From: Paucidesulfovibrio sp050251775 | GTDB taxonomy: Bacteria > Desulfobacterota > Desulfovibrionia > Desulfovibrionales > Desulfovibrionaceae | Direction of reading: 5' to 3' | NCBI GenBank assembly: GCA_050251775.1 | Contig: JBFWMD010000001.1 | Coordinates: 75,700-139,699, forward strand | DNA length: 64,000 nucleotides | In this document: piece after piece, positions 6,925 to 15,586 of the stretch | How the letters are laid out: every line of letters begins with the position of its first letter | Numbering within the stretch: position 1 is the stretch's first letter | Notes under the pieces: model-generated | Told to the model about the DNA's origin: nothing | The model's database searches: none | What the model saw: the letters and a program-made list of their open reading frames with translations, nothing else | Program-made: the position numbers and the translations under genes

Positions 6925-9741
6925 ATGTGTCCGTTTGATCAATTCATCGTGGATGTACGAAACGCTTTTTCCGATAGCAGAGTGCATACGGAAGAATTGC
7001 TGGTCAAAGCCTATTCCGTGGACGGCAGTCCCTTTGAACCTCGGGCCAGGGCTGTTGTCGATGTCGCATCCGCAGAGGAACTGCGCGAATTGCTCGGTTT
7101 TTCCCGGAAACACGGCGTCAGCCTGACCTTCCGGGGCGCGGGCACGGGCGTGAGCGGGCAGACCATTGCGGAAGAGGTCACGGTGCGCTTCGTGGGCGAC
7201 CACTGGAAGCGCATCGACGTGCTGGACAACGGCGCCCTTGTCCGGGCGGGCTGCTGCGTGGTGGGAGCGGACGTGAACGAGGCCCTGCGGCCCTACGGCC
7301 GGTTCATGACCTCGGACCCGTCGTCCATCGGCAGCGCCTTTATCGGGGGCATGGCTTCCACCAACGCGGCCGGGCTCAGCTGCGTGGTCGAAAAGAACAT
7401 TTATCATATGATGACGGATCTGCATTTCACGCTGATGGACGGAACCAGTGTGGACACGGCCGATCCTGCCTGCGTGGCCGCGTTCCGCGAGAGCCACGCG
7501 GAAATGCTGGACGAGCTGCTTGCCCTGCGCGGGCGCATTCTGGCGAACGAGGAAATGGAATCCAAGGTTCGTCGCAAGTTTTCCATCCGCAACACTGCGG
7601 GCTACAGCCTGAACGCCTTCACGGATTATGACGATCCGGTCGAAATCCTGAAGCATCTGATCATCGGTTCCGAGGGAACCCTGGCCTTTATCCATTCCAT
7701 CACCCTGCGCACGGACAGGCTCAAGCCCCTGCGCTCCACCGCGTTCATCGGTTTCGATTCCCTGGATGTGGCCATGGGGGCCGTGCTCCGGTTGCGGGAA
7801 AAGTGTTCCCTCTACGCCGTGGAATTTCTGAATTCGGTCTCGCTCAACTCGCTGATGCAGCTCAAGGAATTTCCGGACGACCTGCGCGGCCTGGGCAGCG
7901 ACTCCTGCGCGTTGTTGCTGGAGACCAACGCGGAGACGCCGGAGCAGCTCGCAAAGTCAGTGGCCCTGATCACCGAGACCCTCGCGGACGTGGAAACCGT
8001 CAAGCCGGTGAAGTTCGAGACCGATCCCAAGGTCTGCGAGCACCTCTGGTATCTGCGTCGTGCGCTCTTCCCCATCCTGGCCGGCACGCGCGCCCCCGAG
8101 GAGTATGCCTACTCCGAGGACTATTGCGTGCCCATCGAGAACCTGCCCCGCGCGTGCAACTGTTTCGTGGAAATCCTGAACAAGTACGGGTTCACCAAGT
8201 CCGGCGTGCATGGCCACGCCCTGCACGGCAACCTCCACTTCTCCGTCCCGTTGCAGTTGAACAACCCCGAAGAGATCCGCAAGATCGCGCTGGTCATCGA
8301 CGAAGTGGCCGACATCGTCCTTTCCCTTGGCGGCGCGCTCAAGGCCGAGCACGGCACGGGCCGGGCCGTGGCCCCCTTTGTCCTTCGTGAGTGGGGCGAT
8401 GATCTCTACCAGGTCATGAAGGATCTCAAGCGCGTCATTGATCCGGCCAATCTGCTGAACCCCAATGTCATCCTCAACGACAACCCCAATTGCCATCTGG
8501 AAGGCCTGAAATACGCCGGACCGGTGGACAAGGCCATTGACACCTGCGTGGATTGCGGCTTCTGCGAATACGTCTGCCCTTCCGGAAGCGTGGGGCTTTC
8601 CTCCCGCCAGCGCATCTACACGCTGCGGACCATCGCGGGCTTGCGCCACGCCGGGAACCACGCCAAGGCCGATCTCTGGCAGAAGATTTTTGACGACAAG
8701 GGCAGGGACACGTGCGCCACGGATGGTCTGTGCTCCATGCGTTGCCCCTTGGGCCTGGATATCGCCGGGTACATGCGCAGGCTGCGTTCCGAGGCGGCCA
8801 CGGAAAAGACCCATGCCGTGGCCGGGAAAATTTGTTCCAACTTCGCCTTTGCCCAGAAGGCCGCCTCCACCATGCTGCACGTGGCTTCCGCCGCGCATAA
8901 GCTCATGGGGCACAATCTGGCGAAACGCTCCGGTTCCCTGGCAAAAGCCATCACCGGGATGCAACTGCCGGACTTTCGCGAAGTCCATCTCACGGGCAGT
9001 TCCGCGCTGCCCAAGCCCTTGCGCCGCGCGGACAAGGACACGGTGGTCTATTTCCCGTCCTGCGCCGTGCGGACCATGGGCTATACTGACGATGACAGAC
9101 ACCGGAACGAGCCGGTCATGGGCATGACCATGCGTCTGCTGGAAAAGGCCGGATACAATGTGGTCATTCCGGACAAGACCAACGGCCTGTGCTGTGGCAA
9201 GGCGTTCGAGACCAAGGGCCTGTTCGAGGAAGCGGATGCCAAGGCCGCGGAATTGAACGAGGTGCTGCTCGCGGCCACGGACAACGGCGCCCTTCCCGTG
9301 CTCTGCGAGACCAGCCCATGCCTGGCCCGGATGCGCAAGACGCTGGATAAGCGTCTTGAGCTGCTCGAGCCCGTGGAATTTGTCCTGCGGTATCTTACGG
9401 ACCGGCTGCGCTTTACCTGCAAACAGCGCAAGGTCGCCCTGCACCCGACCTGCTCCATGCGCGAAATGGGCATGGTGGAGAAGTTTGTGGAAGTGGCCCG
9501 GAAGTGCGTCAGCGATGTGGTGGTTCCCAAGGGTATCTTCTGCTGCGGATTTTCGGGCGACAAGGGCTTTACCCATCCGCAGCTCAATGCCGCGGCCCTG
9601 AAGACCCTGGAAGCACAGATCAAGGAATGCTCCGAGGGTTACAGCACCTCCCGTACCTGCGAAATCGGCCTGACCCTGCACGGCAAGAAGCCGTACAGGA
9701 ATATCCTTTATCTCATCGACGAATGCACGTCCGGAAGGTGA
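6925..9741 (+). CDS. fused FAD-linked 2-hydroxyacid dehydrogenase with Fe-S/CCG domains
   Basis: About 938 residues combining a GlcD-like and a GlcF-like half. The first half is an FAD_binding_4 oxidase with RGAGTGVSGQ and SDPSSIGSAFIGGMAST, then the FAD-oxidase C-terminal domain with GHALHGNLH and EHGTGR. The second half has two ferredoxin-like clusters, CVDCGFCEYVCP and CATDGLCSMRCP, then two cysteine-rich CCG regions containing LCCGKAFETKG and FCCGFSGDKG. Such fusions oxidise D-lactate, glycolate or other 2-hydroxyacids at the membrane or to a soluble carrier. The ATG at 6925 has AAGGAG (6914-6919) at a spacing of 5. Placed after the 2-oxoacid oxidoreductase, it could supply the 2-oxoacid substrate. 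Confidence 0.85.
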   Translation: MCPFDQFIVDVRNAFSDSRVHTEELLVKAYSVDGSPFEPRARAVVDVASAEELRELLGFSRKHGVSLTFRGAGTGVSGQTIAEEVTVRFVGDHWKRIDVLDNGALVRAGCCVVGADVNEALRPYGRFMTSDPSSIGSAFIGGMASTNAAGLSCVVEKNIYHMMTDLHFTLMDGTSVDTADPACVAAFRESHAEMLDELLALRGRILANEEMESKVRRKFSIRNTAGYSLNAFTDYDDPVEILKHLIIGSEGTLAFIHSITLRTDRLKPLRSTAFIGFDSLDVAMGAVLRLREKCSLYAVEFLNSVSLNSLMQLKEFPDDLRGLGSDSCALLLETNAETPEQLAKSVALITETLADVETVKPVKFETDPKVCEHLWYLRRALFPILAGTRAPEEYAYSEDYCVPIENLPRACNCFVEILNKYGFTKSGVHGHALHGNLHFSVPLQLNNPEEIRKIALVIDEVADIVLSLGGALKAEHGTGRAVAPFVLREWGDDLYQVMKDLKRVIDPANLLNPNVILNDNPNCHLEGLKYAGPVDKAIDTCVDCGFCEYVCPSGSVGLSSRQRIYTLRTIAGLRHAGNHAKADLWQKIFDDKGRDTCATDGLCSMRCPLGLDIAGYMRRLRSEAATEKTHAVAGKICSNFAFAQKAASTMLHVASAAHKLMGHNLAKRSGSLAKAITGMQLPDFREVHLTGSSALPKPLRRADKDTVVYFPSCAVRTMGYTDDDRHRNEPVMGMTMRLLEKAGYNVVIPDKTNGLCCGKAFETKGLFEEADAKAAELNEVLLAATDNGALPVLCETSPCLARMRKTLDKRLELLEPVEFVLRYLTDRLRFTCKQRKVALHPTCSMREMGMVEKFVEVARKCVSDVVVPKGIFCCGFSGDKGFTHPQLNAAALKTLEAQIKECSEGYSTSRTCEIGLTLHGKKPYRNILYLIDECTSGR

Positions 9742-9829
9742 GCGAGAACGTGTAACAACTTTCGGAGCCGTCTAAAAAGCGGATCTTCGTGACCTCCTGG
9801 CGGCGTCACACATGCGCCGTCGTTTCCCT

Positions 9830-9846
9830 CCCCCCCCCCTCCCCCC
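9830..9846. repeat. C10-T-C6 homopolymer tract
   Basis: Ten C (9830-9839), one T, then six C (9841-9846) in non-coding sequence between the dehydrogenase and the DinB-like gene. The complementary strand is a long G-run. Such tracts slip in replication and are prone to sequencing length errors, so the exact count should be treated with caution. Confidence 0.8.
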
Positions 9847-9874
9847 AATGGCACGAACCGGCCATTGGGACCAC

Positions 9875-9904
9875 GAGACCGGCAGGCGCTCTCCTGCCGG
9901 TCTC
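9875..9904. terminator. hairpin downstream of the DinB-like gene and the dehydrogenase
   Basis: GAGACCGGCAGG (9875-9886) pairs perfectly with CCTGCCGGTCTC (9893-9904) around a 6-base loop. It lies between convergent genes, so it could end transcripts from either side. On the + strand it is followed by ACTTGTTG, a weak T-rich stretch. No proper U-run, so intrinsic termination is uncertain. Confidence 0.55.
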
Positions 9905-9998
9905 ACTTGTTGTAGAGATTGGCAGGGAGAGCGGATTCCCGGCGGGAACCAAGATGCGGGTCAGGGAACGGCTTCTTTGCACAAGGAAGGGGAGCGGG

Positions 9999-10496
9999 CT
10001 ACCGCGTGCGGTCCGGCTCACGGAGGGCGAGCAAGAAGTCGTCGTCCGGCAGCGGGTGGCCGAGCAGGCGCATGAGCACGGCGAATTCCGCGCGGTGGTG
10101 CGTGCCGTGGTTGACCATGTGCAGGAGCAGTCCGCCCAGGGGTTCGGTGTGTTTTGCGCCTTTGGTGCTGCGGTAGGAAACGGTGCGGGCGAGGTCGGTG
10201 TGGGAGATGACGAGCAGGAAGGCGGTCATGGCCTGTTGTTGCTCTTGCAGGGCGGCTTCGAGCGCGTCCAGATCCGCGAAGTCGTCCGCGCCGGGAACAT
10301 GGTCCAGGGAGAGGCCTTCGCGGATGCGCAGGCCCCAGAGCCGGTCCACGCCCACGATGTGGGCCAGCAGTCCGAAGAGGCTTCCGTGGGCGCAGTCCAG
10401 GGGGCGGTGCAACAGCTCGCTTACGCCCCGTGCCGATTTGAGTTGTCGGGCCGTGGCGTCGTAGTGGTAGCCGAGGAAGAGCCGAAGTGTTTCCAT
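9999..10496 (-). CDS. DinB-family (four-helix, metal-binding) protein
   Basis: A 165-residue protein of the DinB/YfiT-like four-helix family. Its metal-ligand histidines are visible: H46 in LLAHIVGVDRLW, and H130 and H134 in MVNHGTHHRAEF. Members include thiol-dependent transferases and DNA-damage-induced proteins of unknown reaction. The start METLRLFLGYHYDA is typical. It lies 144 bases downstream of the histone-deacetylase-like gene on the same strand and may share its transcript. Function beyond the fold cannot be assigned. Confidence 0.8.
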   Translation of the reverse strand: METLRLFLGYHYDATARQLKSARGVSELLHRPLDCAHGSLFGLLAHIVGVDRLWGLRIREGLSLDHVPGADDFADLDALEAALQEQQQAMTAFLLVISHTDLARTVSYRSTKGAKHTEPLGGLLLHMVNHGTHHRAEFAVLMRLLGHPLPDDDFLLALREPDRTR

Positions 10497-10640
10497 ACGG
10501 GCAGTCTCTCGGATTGGGTCCCGCCGCCGGCCCGAAGGTCGGATGCGCCGCAGGGTTCGTCGCTGCCGGAGCTGGTCGGAACCCGTCAGAGTTTACGGGG
10601 TTCACAAGAACGTAATTGCTACATCTTTGTCAACCTCCAG

Positions 10641-11966
10641 CTAGAATCCGTAGCGTGAATATTCCTTGTTCACGCGGTCGATGAGCTGCACGTAGCGCAC
10701 AGCGCTTTTGAGCTGGGACTCCTCCACGATGGAGTGGCCGAGGTTCTGGCAGGCCGGGCAGGCTCCGAGCGGAATTTCCACGCCCAGGCAGCGCAGGGAA
10801 TCCACCTGGGACTCGATTTTGAGCAGCCCCCGGCAGTTGCCGCAGAGGTGCAGGGCCTCCTTTTGCGTCTCCTGGAACCCGCCGGTATCATAAAAGATGG
10901 ATTTGTTGCGGACCCACCAGTCGCCCTCGCGCAGGCCGTTTTTCAGGTTTTCGGGCGCTGCGGGCGGGTTGTGGTAGACGCGCGGCATCTGGCGGCAGAG
11001 TTCCTCCACGTAGGCCGTGATGCGCGAATCCTGGCGCAGGGCCTCGGGCCGGTAGTCCGGCTCGCGCACCGCGCTGTAGTCCATGCCGGCCATGGCCAGG
11101 CAGATGCCCAGGTTGACGTAGGGCAACGCGCCCTGGATGGAGTATCCGCCCTCCAGCACCGCGATGTCCGGGTTGAGCAGCGTGTTCAGCTCGGCGTAGC
11201 CCTGGGCCGAAACCTTCATGTCCGTGATGGGGTCGGTGTAGTGGTTGTCCTGGCCGGCGGAGTTGATGACCAGCTCCGGCTGGAACTCGGCCAGCAGCGG
11301 CAGGACCACCTCACGGATGACCATGAGCATGCCCTGGTCGCCCGTGCCCGGCGGCAGGGGGATGTTGATGGTCCTGCCGCGTGCGCATGGTCCTCCGGAC
11401 TCGATGGGAAAGCCCGTGCCCGGAAAGAGGGTCCGGCCGTCCTGGTGCAGGGAGATGAAGAGCACGTCCGGGTCGTGCCAGTAGATGTCCTGGGTCCCGT
11501 CGCCGTGGTGGCAGTCCGTGTCCACGATGGCCAGCCGTCGCACGCCGTAGTGCTCGCGCAGCCATTCGATCATGATGGCTTCCATGTTCACGTTGCAGAA
11601 GCCGCGCGCGCCGCGCACGCACTTCATGGCGTGGTGTCCCGGGGGCCGGACCAGGGCAAAGGCGCGTTCGGCCTCTTTCTCCACCACCAGCCGGGCCGCG
11701 CGGATGGCTCCGCCCGCGGACACGAGGTGCGAACGCGTGGTCACGGCGTCCACGTCCGGGAAGCAGAAGTGGGCACGCTCCACGTCTTCGCGCGCGGCCA
11801 CGTCCGGCTTGTACTCGCGCACGCCCTCCACGTCGAAGAGGCCTTCCTCGTGGAGTTGGTCCTGGGTGTAGAGCAGCCGCTCCTCCCGTTCCGGGTGTGT
11901 CGGGGAGATGGCCCAGTCGAATGCCGGGAAAAACACCACTCCGAGACTTCGTTCCGCCTTGCGCAT
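10641..11966 (-). CDS. histone deacetylase/AcuC-family deacetylase with C-terminal zinc ribbon
   Basis: A 441-residue protein of the arginase/deacetylase superfamily. The catalytic histidine pair is in RPPGHHAMK (H111, H112). Zinc ligands are D151 and H153 in DTDCHHGDG and D240 in NSAGQDNH. The core ends near residue 330. A C-terminal extension holds two CxxC pairs, CGNC (375-378) and CPAC (403-406), suggesting a structural zinc ribbon not found in the minimal AcuC form. Bacterial members remove acyl groups from lysines, polyamines or small amides. It starts 10 bases after the hydantoinase-like gene ends, so the two are probably co-transcribed. Confidence 0.88.
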   Translation of the reverse strand: MRKAERSLGVVFFPAFDWAISPTHPEREERLLYTQDQLHEEGLFDVEGVREYKPDVAAREDVERAHFCFPDVDAVTTRSHLVSAGGAIRAARLVVEKEAERAFALVRPPGHHAMKCVRGARGFCNVNMEAIMIEWLREHYGVRRLAIVDTDCHHGDGTQDIYWHDPDVLFISLHQDGRTLFPGTGFPIESGGPCARGRTINIPLPPGTGDQGMLMVIREVVLPLLAEFQPELVINSAGQDNHYTDPITDMKVSAQGYAELNTLLNPDIAVLEGGYSIQGALPYVNLGICLAMAGMDYSAVREPDYRPEALRQDSRITAYVEELCRQMPRVYHNPPAAPENLKNGLREGDWWVRNKSIFYDTGGFQETQKEALHLCGNCRGLLKIESQVDSLRCLGVEIPLGACPACQNLGHSIVEESQLKSAVRYVQLIDRVNKEYSRYGF

Positions 11967-11976
11967 GGCCTGTCCT

Positions 11977-13674
11977 TTATCTGAGCGTGCGCTCCACGCC
12001 CGGCTTGATCTGGCATTTGACCCGGATGTTGCGGCCCACGGTGTGCATGCCCTCGACCATGTTGAAGCTGGAGGCGTGGGTGATCTCGGCGCGCTGCGCG
12101 TCCGAGGCCAGCTTGAGGTCCGCGAGGTGCGCCAGCAGGTGGTTCATGGCGTCCTGCTTGGCGTTTTCCAGGGAATAGCCTGTGGGGATGTTCTCGTGGT
12201 GGCCCAGTCCGGGCAGGAACATGACGTGCTTCTGCGTGTCCGCGAAGAGCTCCACATCCGTGGTGGTCCGGGTCAGGGCCGCGCCAATGGCGTTGGCCAC
12301 GGCAAAGTGTTCGGGGGCCTCGCTGGCAAGCTGGAAGCAGTTGAAGAGCGGCATGCGCATGGCCTTGGCTGGGCCGCCCATGAGGTAGAGCTTGCGGGGC
12401 ACGATGCGCTTGCCCTCGATGAGTTCGTGGATGGTGTATACGGGCCGGTCGTTGATCTCGGCCACCAGAGAGCGTGTTTCCTCGTGGATGGTCCGGGCCG
12501 CCGCTTCCACGGCCTGGGCCGCGAGCTTTTCCGGGCTGATGGTGTGGGACTCGGCATAGGCGGCCACACCCCGGCGCGAGGCTTCCAGGTCGCCCACCTC
12601 GCAGAGGCCCATGCAGTTCAGGGCGTCGGTCAGGGTGGGGTGTTTGCCGCCCTCGGCCATGCTCGGTCCCAGGCGTCGCGGCCCCACACGGACCAGGTCG
12701 CCGATCATGGACAGGGCGGAATCGCCGCCCACGCCGATGGACTTGACCTTGAGCGCGCGCACCAGGGTCGGGTGGGAGCCGATCTCAATGCCCGCGCGCT
12801 CCAGCAGGGGCGAGCCGTCCGCAAAGATGGCGATGTCCGTGGTGGTTCCGCCGATGTCCAGGATCACGGAATCGTGGATGATCTCGCAGAGGGCGATGAT
12901 GCCCATGACCGAGGCGGCCGGACCGGAAAAGATGGATTGGACCGGCATCTTGCGAGAATAGACCAGGGGCATGGTTCCGCCGTCGGCCTTGAGCACGTTT
13001 ACACGCACGTGACCCAGGCCCATGCGCCCGAGGCTGGCCTCCACGGCGTCGGCGAACTGGTTGTAGAGCCGCCAGACCGCGCAGTTGAAATAGGCCGTGG
13101 CCACCCGGCGCGGGTAGTTCAGCCGTCCGCCAAGGTGATGGCCCAGGGTTGTGAAGTCCGCGAGAGGGCGTCCGGCGTCGCCGTCGGTTTTGGCCAGTCT
13201 GTGGCGCAGGGTGTTCTCGTGCAGCGGGTTGCGCACGGAAAATTTGCCCACGGCGGCGAACACCCGGACCCCGTCCCGGCGGCAGGCCGCCAGGGCCGCG
13301 TCGCACTGGGCCATGTCCAGCCGCGCGGTCTCGTTGCCCCGGTGGTCCATGGCTCCGTCCAGGACATGGAAATCCTTGCAGAGCATGTATTCGCTGGGGT
13401 CCATGCCCGGACCGGGCACGACCAGCACGCCCACGTCCTCGGCGCGGCCTTCGACAATGGCATTGGTGGAGAGGGTGGTGGAGAGGTTCAGCCGCCGGAC
13501 CAGTTTGCGATCAACGCCCTGAAGGATGCGCTCCAGAGCCTCGTTCACCGAGCCCAGCAGGTCGTCGTGGCGCGTCTTGACCTTGCAGGCGGCGATCACC
13601 TCCACGCCGGGTCCGGAGAGATCCAGGGCCACGGCATCGGTGTGCGTCCCGCCCACGTCGATTCCGAGATACAT
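11977..13674 (-). CDS. hydantoinase/oxoprolinase (HyuA) family protein
   Basis: A 565-residue protein with the ASKHA-type phosphate-binding start MYLGIDVGGTHTDAVALD and a second glycine-rich loop, VILDIGGTTTDIAIF, near the middle. These mark the ATP-dependent hydantoinase A/5-oxoprolinase/acetone carboxylase beta family. No HyuB partner is visible nearby, so it may act alone or with a distant partner. It is the first gene of a likely operon with the deacetylase-like gene and diverges from the glycerate kinase gene. The substrate (a hydantoin, oxoproline or another cyclic amide) is unknown. Confidence 0.85.
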   Translation of the reverse strand: MYLGIDVGGTHTDAVALDLSGPGVEVIAACKVKTRHDDLLGSVNEALERILQGVDRKLVRRLNLSTTLSTNAIVEGRAEDVGVLVVPGPGMDPSEYMLCKDFHVLDGAMDHRGNETARLDMAQCDAALAACRRDGVRVFAAVGKFSVRNPLHENTLRHRLAKTDGDAGRPLADFTTLGHHLGGRLNYPRRVATAYFNCAVWRLYNQFADAVEASLGRMGLGHVRVNVLKADGGTMPLVYSRKMPVQSIFSGPAASVMGIIALCEIIHDSVILDIGGTTTDIAIFADGSPLLERAGIEIGSHPTLVRALKVKSIGVGGDSALSMIGDLVRVGPRRLGPSMAEGGKHPTLTDALNCMGLCEVGDLEASRRGVAAYAESHTISPEKLAAQAVEAAARTIHEETRSLVAEINDRPVYTIHELIEGKRIVPRKLYLMGGPAKAMRMPLFNCFQLASEAPEHFAVANAIGAALTRTTTDVELFADTQKHVMFLPGLGHHENIPTGYSLENAKQDAMNHLLAHLADLKLASDAQRAEITHASSFNMVEGMHTVGRNIRVKCQIKPGVERTLR

Positions 13675-13910
13675 GGGGAACTCCTGTACGGGTGCGGCTG
13701 TTTTCTTTTTTTACGTAGCACCGGCCCGGCAGAGCCGTCCAGGGATGGAGAGGTGAACGGTCGATATATTCCGGTGAATTGCAACCATGCTCCGTGCTCC
13801 GCCGCTGCGGACGCCGGGCGTTTTGACGCGGGCCCATGAAGCGGGTAGGAACCCTGGTCCGGTCGCAAGGCGCGATCCGGCGCAAATCGCAACCCGAATC
13901 AGGAAAACGC
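13675..13910. other. divergent intergenic region, hyuA-like / glycerate kinase
   Basis: 236 bases between divergent starts. It holds a T-rich stretch (about 13698-13712) and an AT-rich patch TCGATATATTCC near 13762, plausible places for opposing promoters. I see no clear operator or hairpin. The glycerate kinase frame is open back to an ATG at 13836, but the start at 13911 with AGGAAA before it is preferred. Confidence 0.4.
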
Positions 13911-15275
13911 ATGAATTTGAACGCTGCGTGCAACCACCCCCGACAGCAGGACGATCTCCTGTACATTGTGGAGCGCGCCATCGGCGCGGTGTCTCCGGAC
14001 GCAGCCATGCACCGCACGGTGTGCAGGCAGGGCGACCTGCTCACGGTGGCGGACCGGGAGTACGATCTTTCGCGCTACGCGCGCGTGCTGGCGGTGGGCG
14101 CGGGCAAGGCCTCCGCGCCCATGGCTCTGGCCCTGGAGGAGATCCTGGGCGAGCGACTGGAGGGCGGCGTGGTGGCGACCAAGTACGGCCACGGCCTGGA
14201 TCTGTCCAGAATCCGCATCCTGGAGTCCGGCCACCCCGTGCCGGACCTCGCGGGCCAGGCCGCCGCAGCGGAGCTGCTCCAGGTGGCCGAACAGGCCGGG
14301 GAGCGCGATCTGGTCTTCCTGCTGCTTTCGGGCGGGGCCAGCGCCCTTGTGCCCGCACCGCGCGGCCCCGTGGCCCTGGCCCACAAGCAGGAAACCACCC
14401 GGCTGCTGCTCGAATGCGGCGCGGACATCAACGAGATCAACGCGGTGCGCAAGCACCTTTCCCTGCTCAAGGGCGGGCATCTGGCCCGGACTATGGAACC
14501 GGCCACGGTGGTGACCCTGATTATTTCCGACGTGGTGGGCGACCGGCTGGACGTGATCGGCTCCGGTCCCACGGCTCCGGACGCATCCAGTTTCGGGGAG
14601 TGCCTCGCCATTCTGGAGCGCCATGCACTGCGAAGTCGCGTGCCTGCCGCAGTGCTGGAGCTGCTCGAGCAAGGCGCGGCAGGCCATGTGCCCGAGACTT
14701 GCAAGTCCGGGGACGTCTGCTTTTTGCGCGTGCAGAACGAGATCATCGCCAGCAATGTCATGGCCCTGGAGGGCGCGGCCCAGGCGGCGAGGGAACGGGG
14801 CTACAAGCCCGTGGTCCTGACCTCGGCCATGCGGGGCGAGGCGCGCGACGTGGCCCGGAGTCTGGTGCTCACGGCGCGGGACGCCTGCGCAAGGCTTGCT
14901 GCGGATTCCGCTCCGCTCTGCCTGCTGGCCGGGGGCGAGACCACCGTGACCATTCGCGGCCAGGGCAGGGGCGGTCGCAACCAGGAAATGGCCCTTGCCG
15001 CGGCTCTGGCCCTGGCCGAACTGCCGGATTGCCGCGAGCGCGTGGCCGTGGCCTGCGTGGGCACGGACGGCAGCGACGGCCCCACAGACGCGGCGGGCGC
15101 GCTGGTCTTGCCCGATACTCTGTCGCGCGGAGACGCCGGAGGCCTGTGCGCCCTGGCGCATCTCGCGGACAACAATGCCTACGAGTATTTCAGCGGGGCC
15201 GGAACCATCCTCAGAACCGGTCCCACCCGCACCAATGTCATGGACGTGGCCGCACTGCTGGTTTATCCCGCCTGA
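13911..15275 (+). CDS. glycerate 2-kinase / MOFRL-family protein
   Basis: About 454 residues of the GckA/TtuD family (DUF4147 plus MOFRL domains). Visible motifs are VGAGKASAPMALALEEIL, LLLSGGASALVPAP, the MOFRL core GGRNQEMALAAAL, and CVGTDGSDGPTDAAGA near the C-terminus. These enzymes phosphorylate D-glycerate at C2, feeding lower glycolysis. Older annotations call them hydroxypyruvate reductase. The gene stands alone on the + strand and ends just before a strong intrinsic terminator at 15315-15344. It diverges from the hydantoinase-like gene; a common pathway is possible but not shown. Confidence 0.9.
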   Translation: MNLNAACNHPRQQDDLLYIVERAIGAVSPDAAMHRTVCRQGDLLTVADREYDLSRYARVLAVGAGKASAPMALALEEILGERLEGGVVATKYGHGLDLSRIRILESGHPVPDLAGQAAAAELLQVAEQAGERDLVFLLLSGGASALVPAPRGPVALAHKQETTRLLLECGADINEINAVRKHLSLLKGGHLARTMEPATVVTLIISDVVGDRLDVIGSGPTAPDASSFGECLAILERHALRSRVPAAVLELLEQGAAGHVPETCKSGDVCFLRVQNEIIASNVMALEGAAQAARERGYKPVVLTSAMRGEARDVARSLVLTARDACARLAADSAPLCLLAGGETTVTIRGQGRGGRNQEMALAAALALAELPDCRERVAVACVGTDGSDGPTDAAGALVLPDTLSRGDAGGLCALAHLADNNAYEYFSGAGTILRTGPTRTNVMDVAALLVYPA

Positions 15276-15314
15276 AGTTTTTTCCCTGGTCCCGACTCTC
15301 CCCGTTTTTTTTGG

Positions 15315-15344
15315 AAGGCTGCGCATGGACGCGGCCTTTTTTTT
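15315..15344 (+). terminator. intrinsic terminator after glycerate kinase
   Basis: AAGGCTGCG (15315-15323) pairs with CGCGGCCTT (15330-15338) including one G-U pair, around a 6-base loop, and runs into eight T (15337-15344). This is a classic Rho-independent terminator. Confidence 0.85.
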
Positions 15345-15586
15345 CATCGACAGTTGAAATAAATATGTCAAAAGTGGGCTTTTTTGGGTAACAAAATACC
15401 ACAGGCTGATGGTGTGCGACAGAAATTGCAATGATTTTATCTTGATAGCAGTGGTTTGCTTCGTGGGCAGCGTGGCCGCCGGGCAAAGGGCTTTCCCCGT
15501 TGTCCTTGCGTAGGGAACGCGGACAGTCGCGCGGTGGAACGCCCTGGACGGCAATGCCCGTGAAAAACGGGCAGGGGAGGATGGAC
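15345..15586 (+). other. leader region of the chemoreceptor gene
   Basis: 242 bases between the terminator and the chemoreceptor start. The first 110 bases are A/T-rich and probably hold the promoter; the rest is GC-rich 5' leader. I found no convincing -35/-10 pair, sigma-28 site or riboswitch by eye. Confidence 0.35.

Noticed and set aside
10551..10586. GGGTTC...GAACCC pairing with a long loop before the DinB-like gene
   Set aside because: Short arms and a loop of about 20 bases without a T-run; likely chance.
11908..13839. 643-residue open frame on the + strand over the HyuA-like gene
   Set aside because: Composition of an antisense shadow, no domain motif; the minus-strand HyuA gene has its glycine-rich loops.
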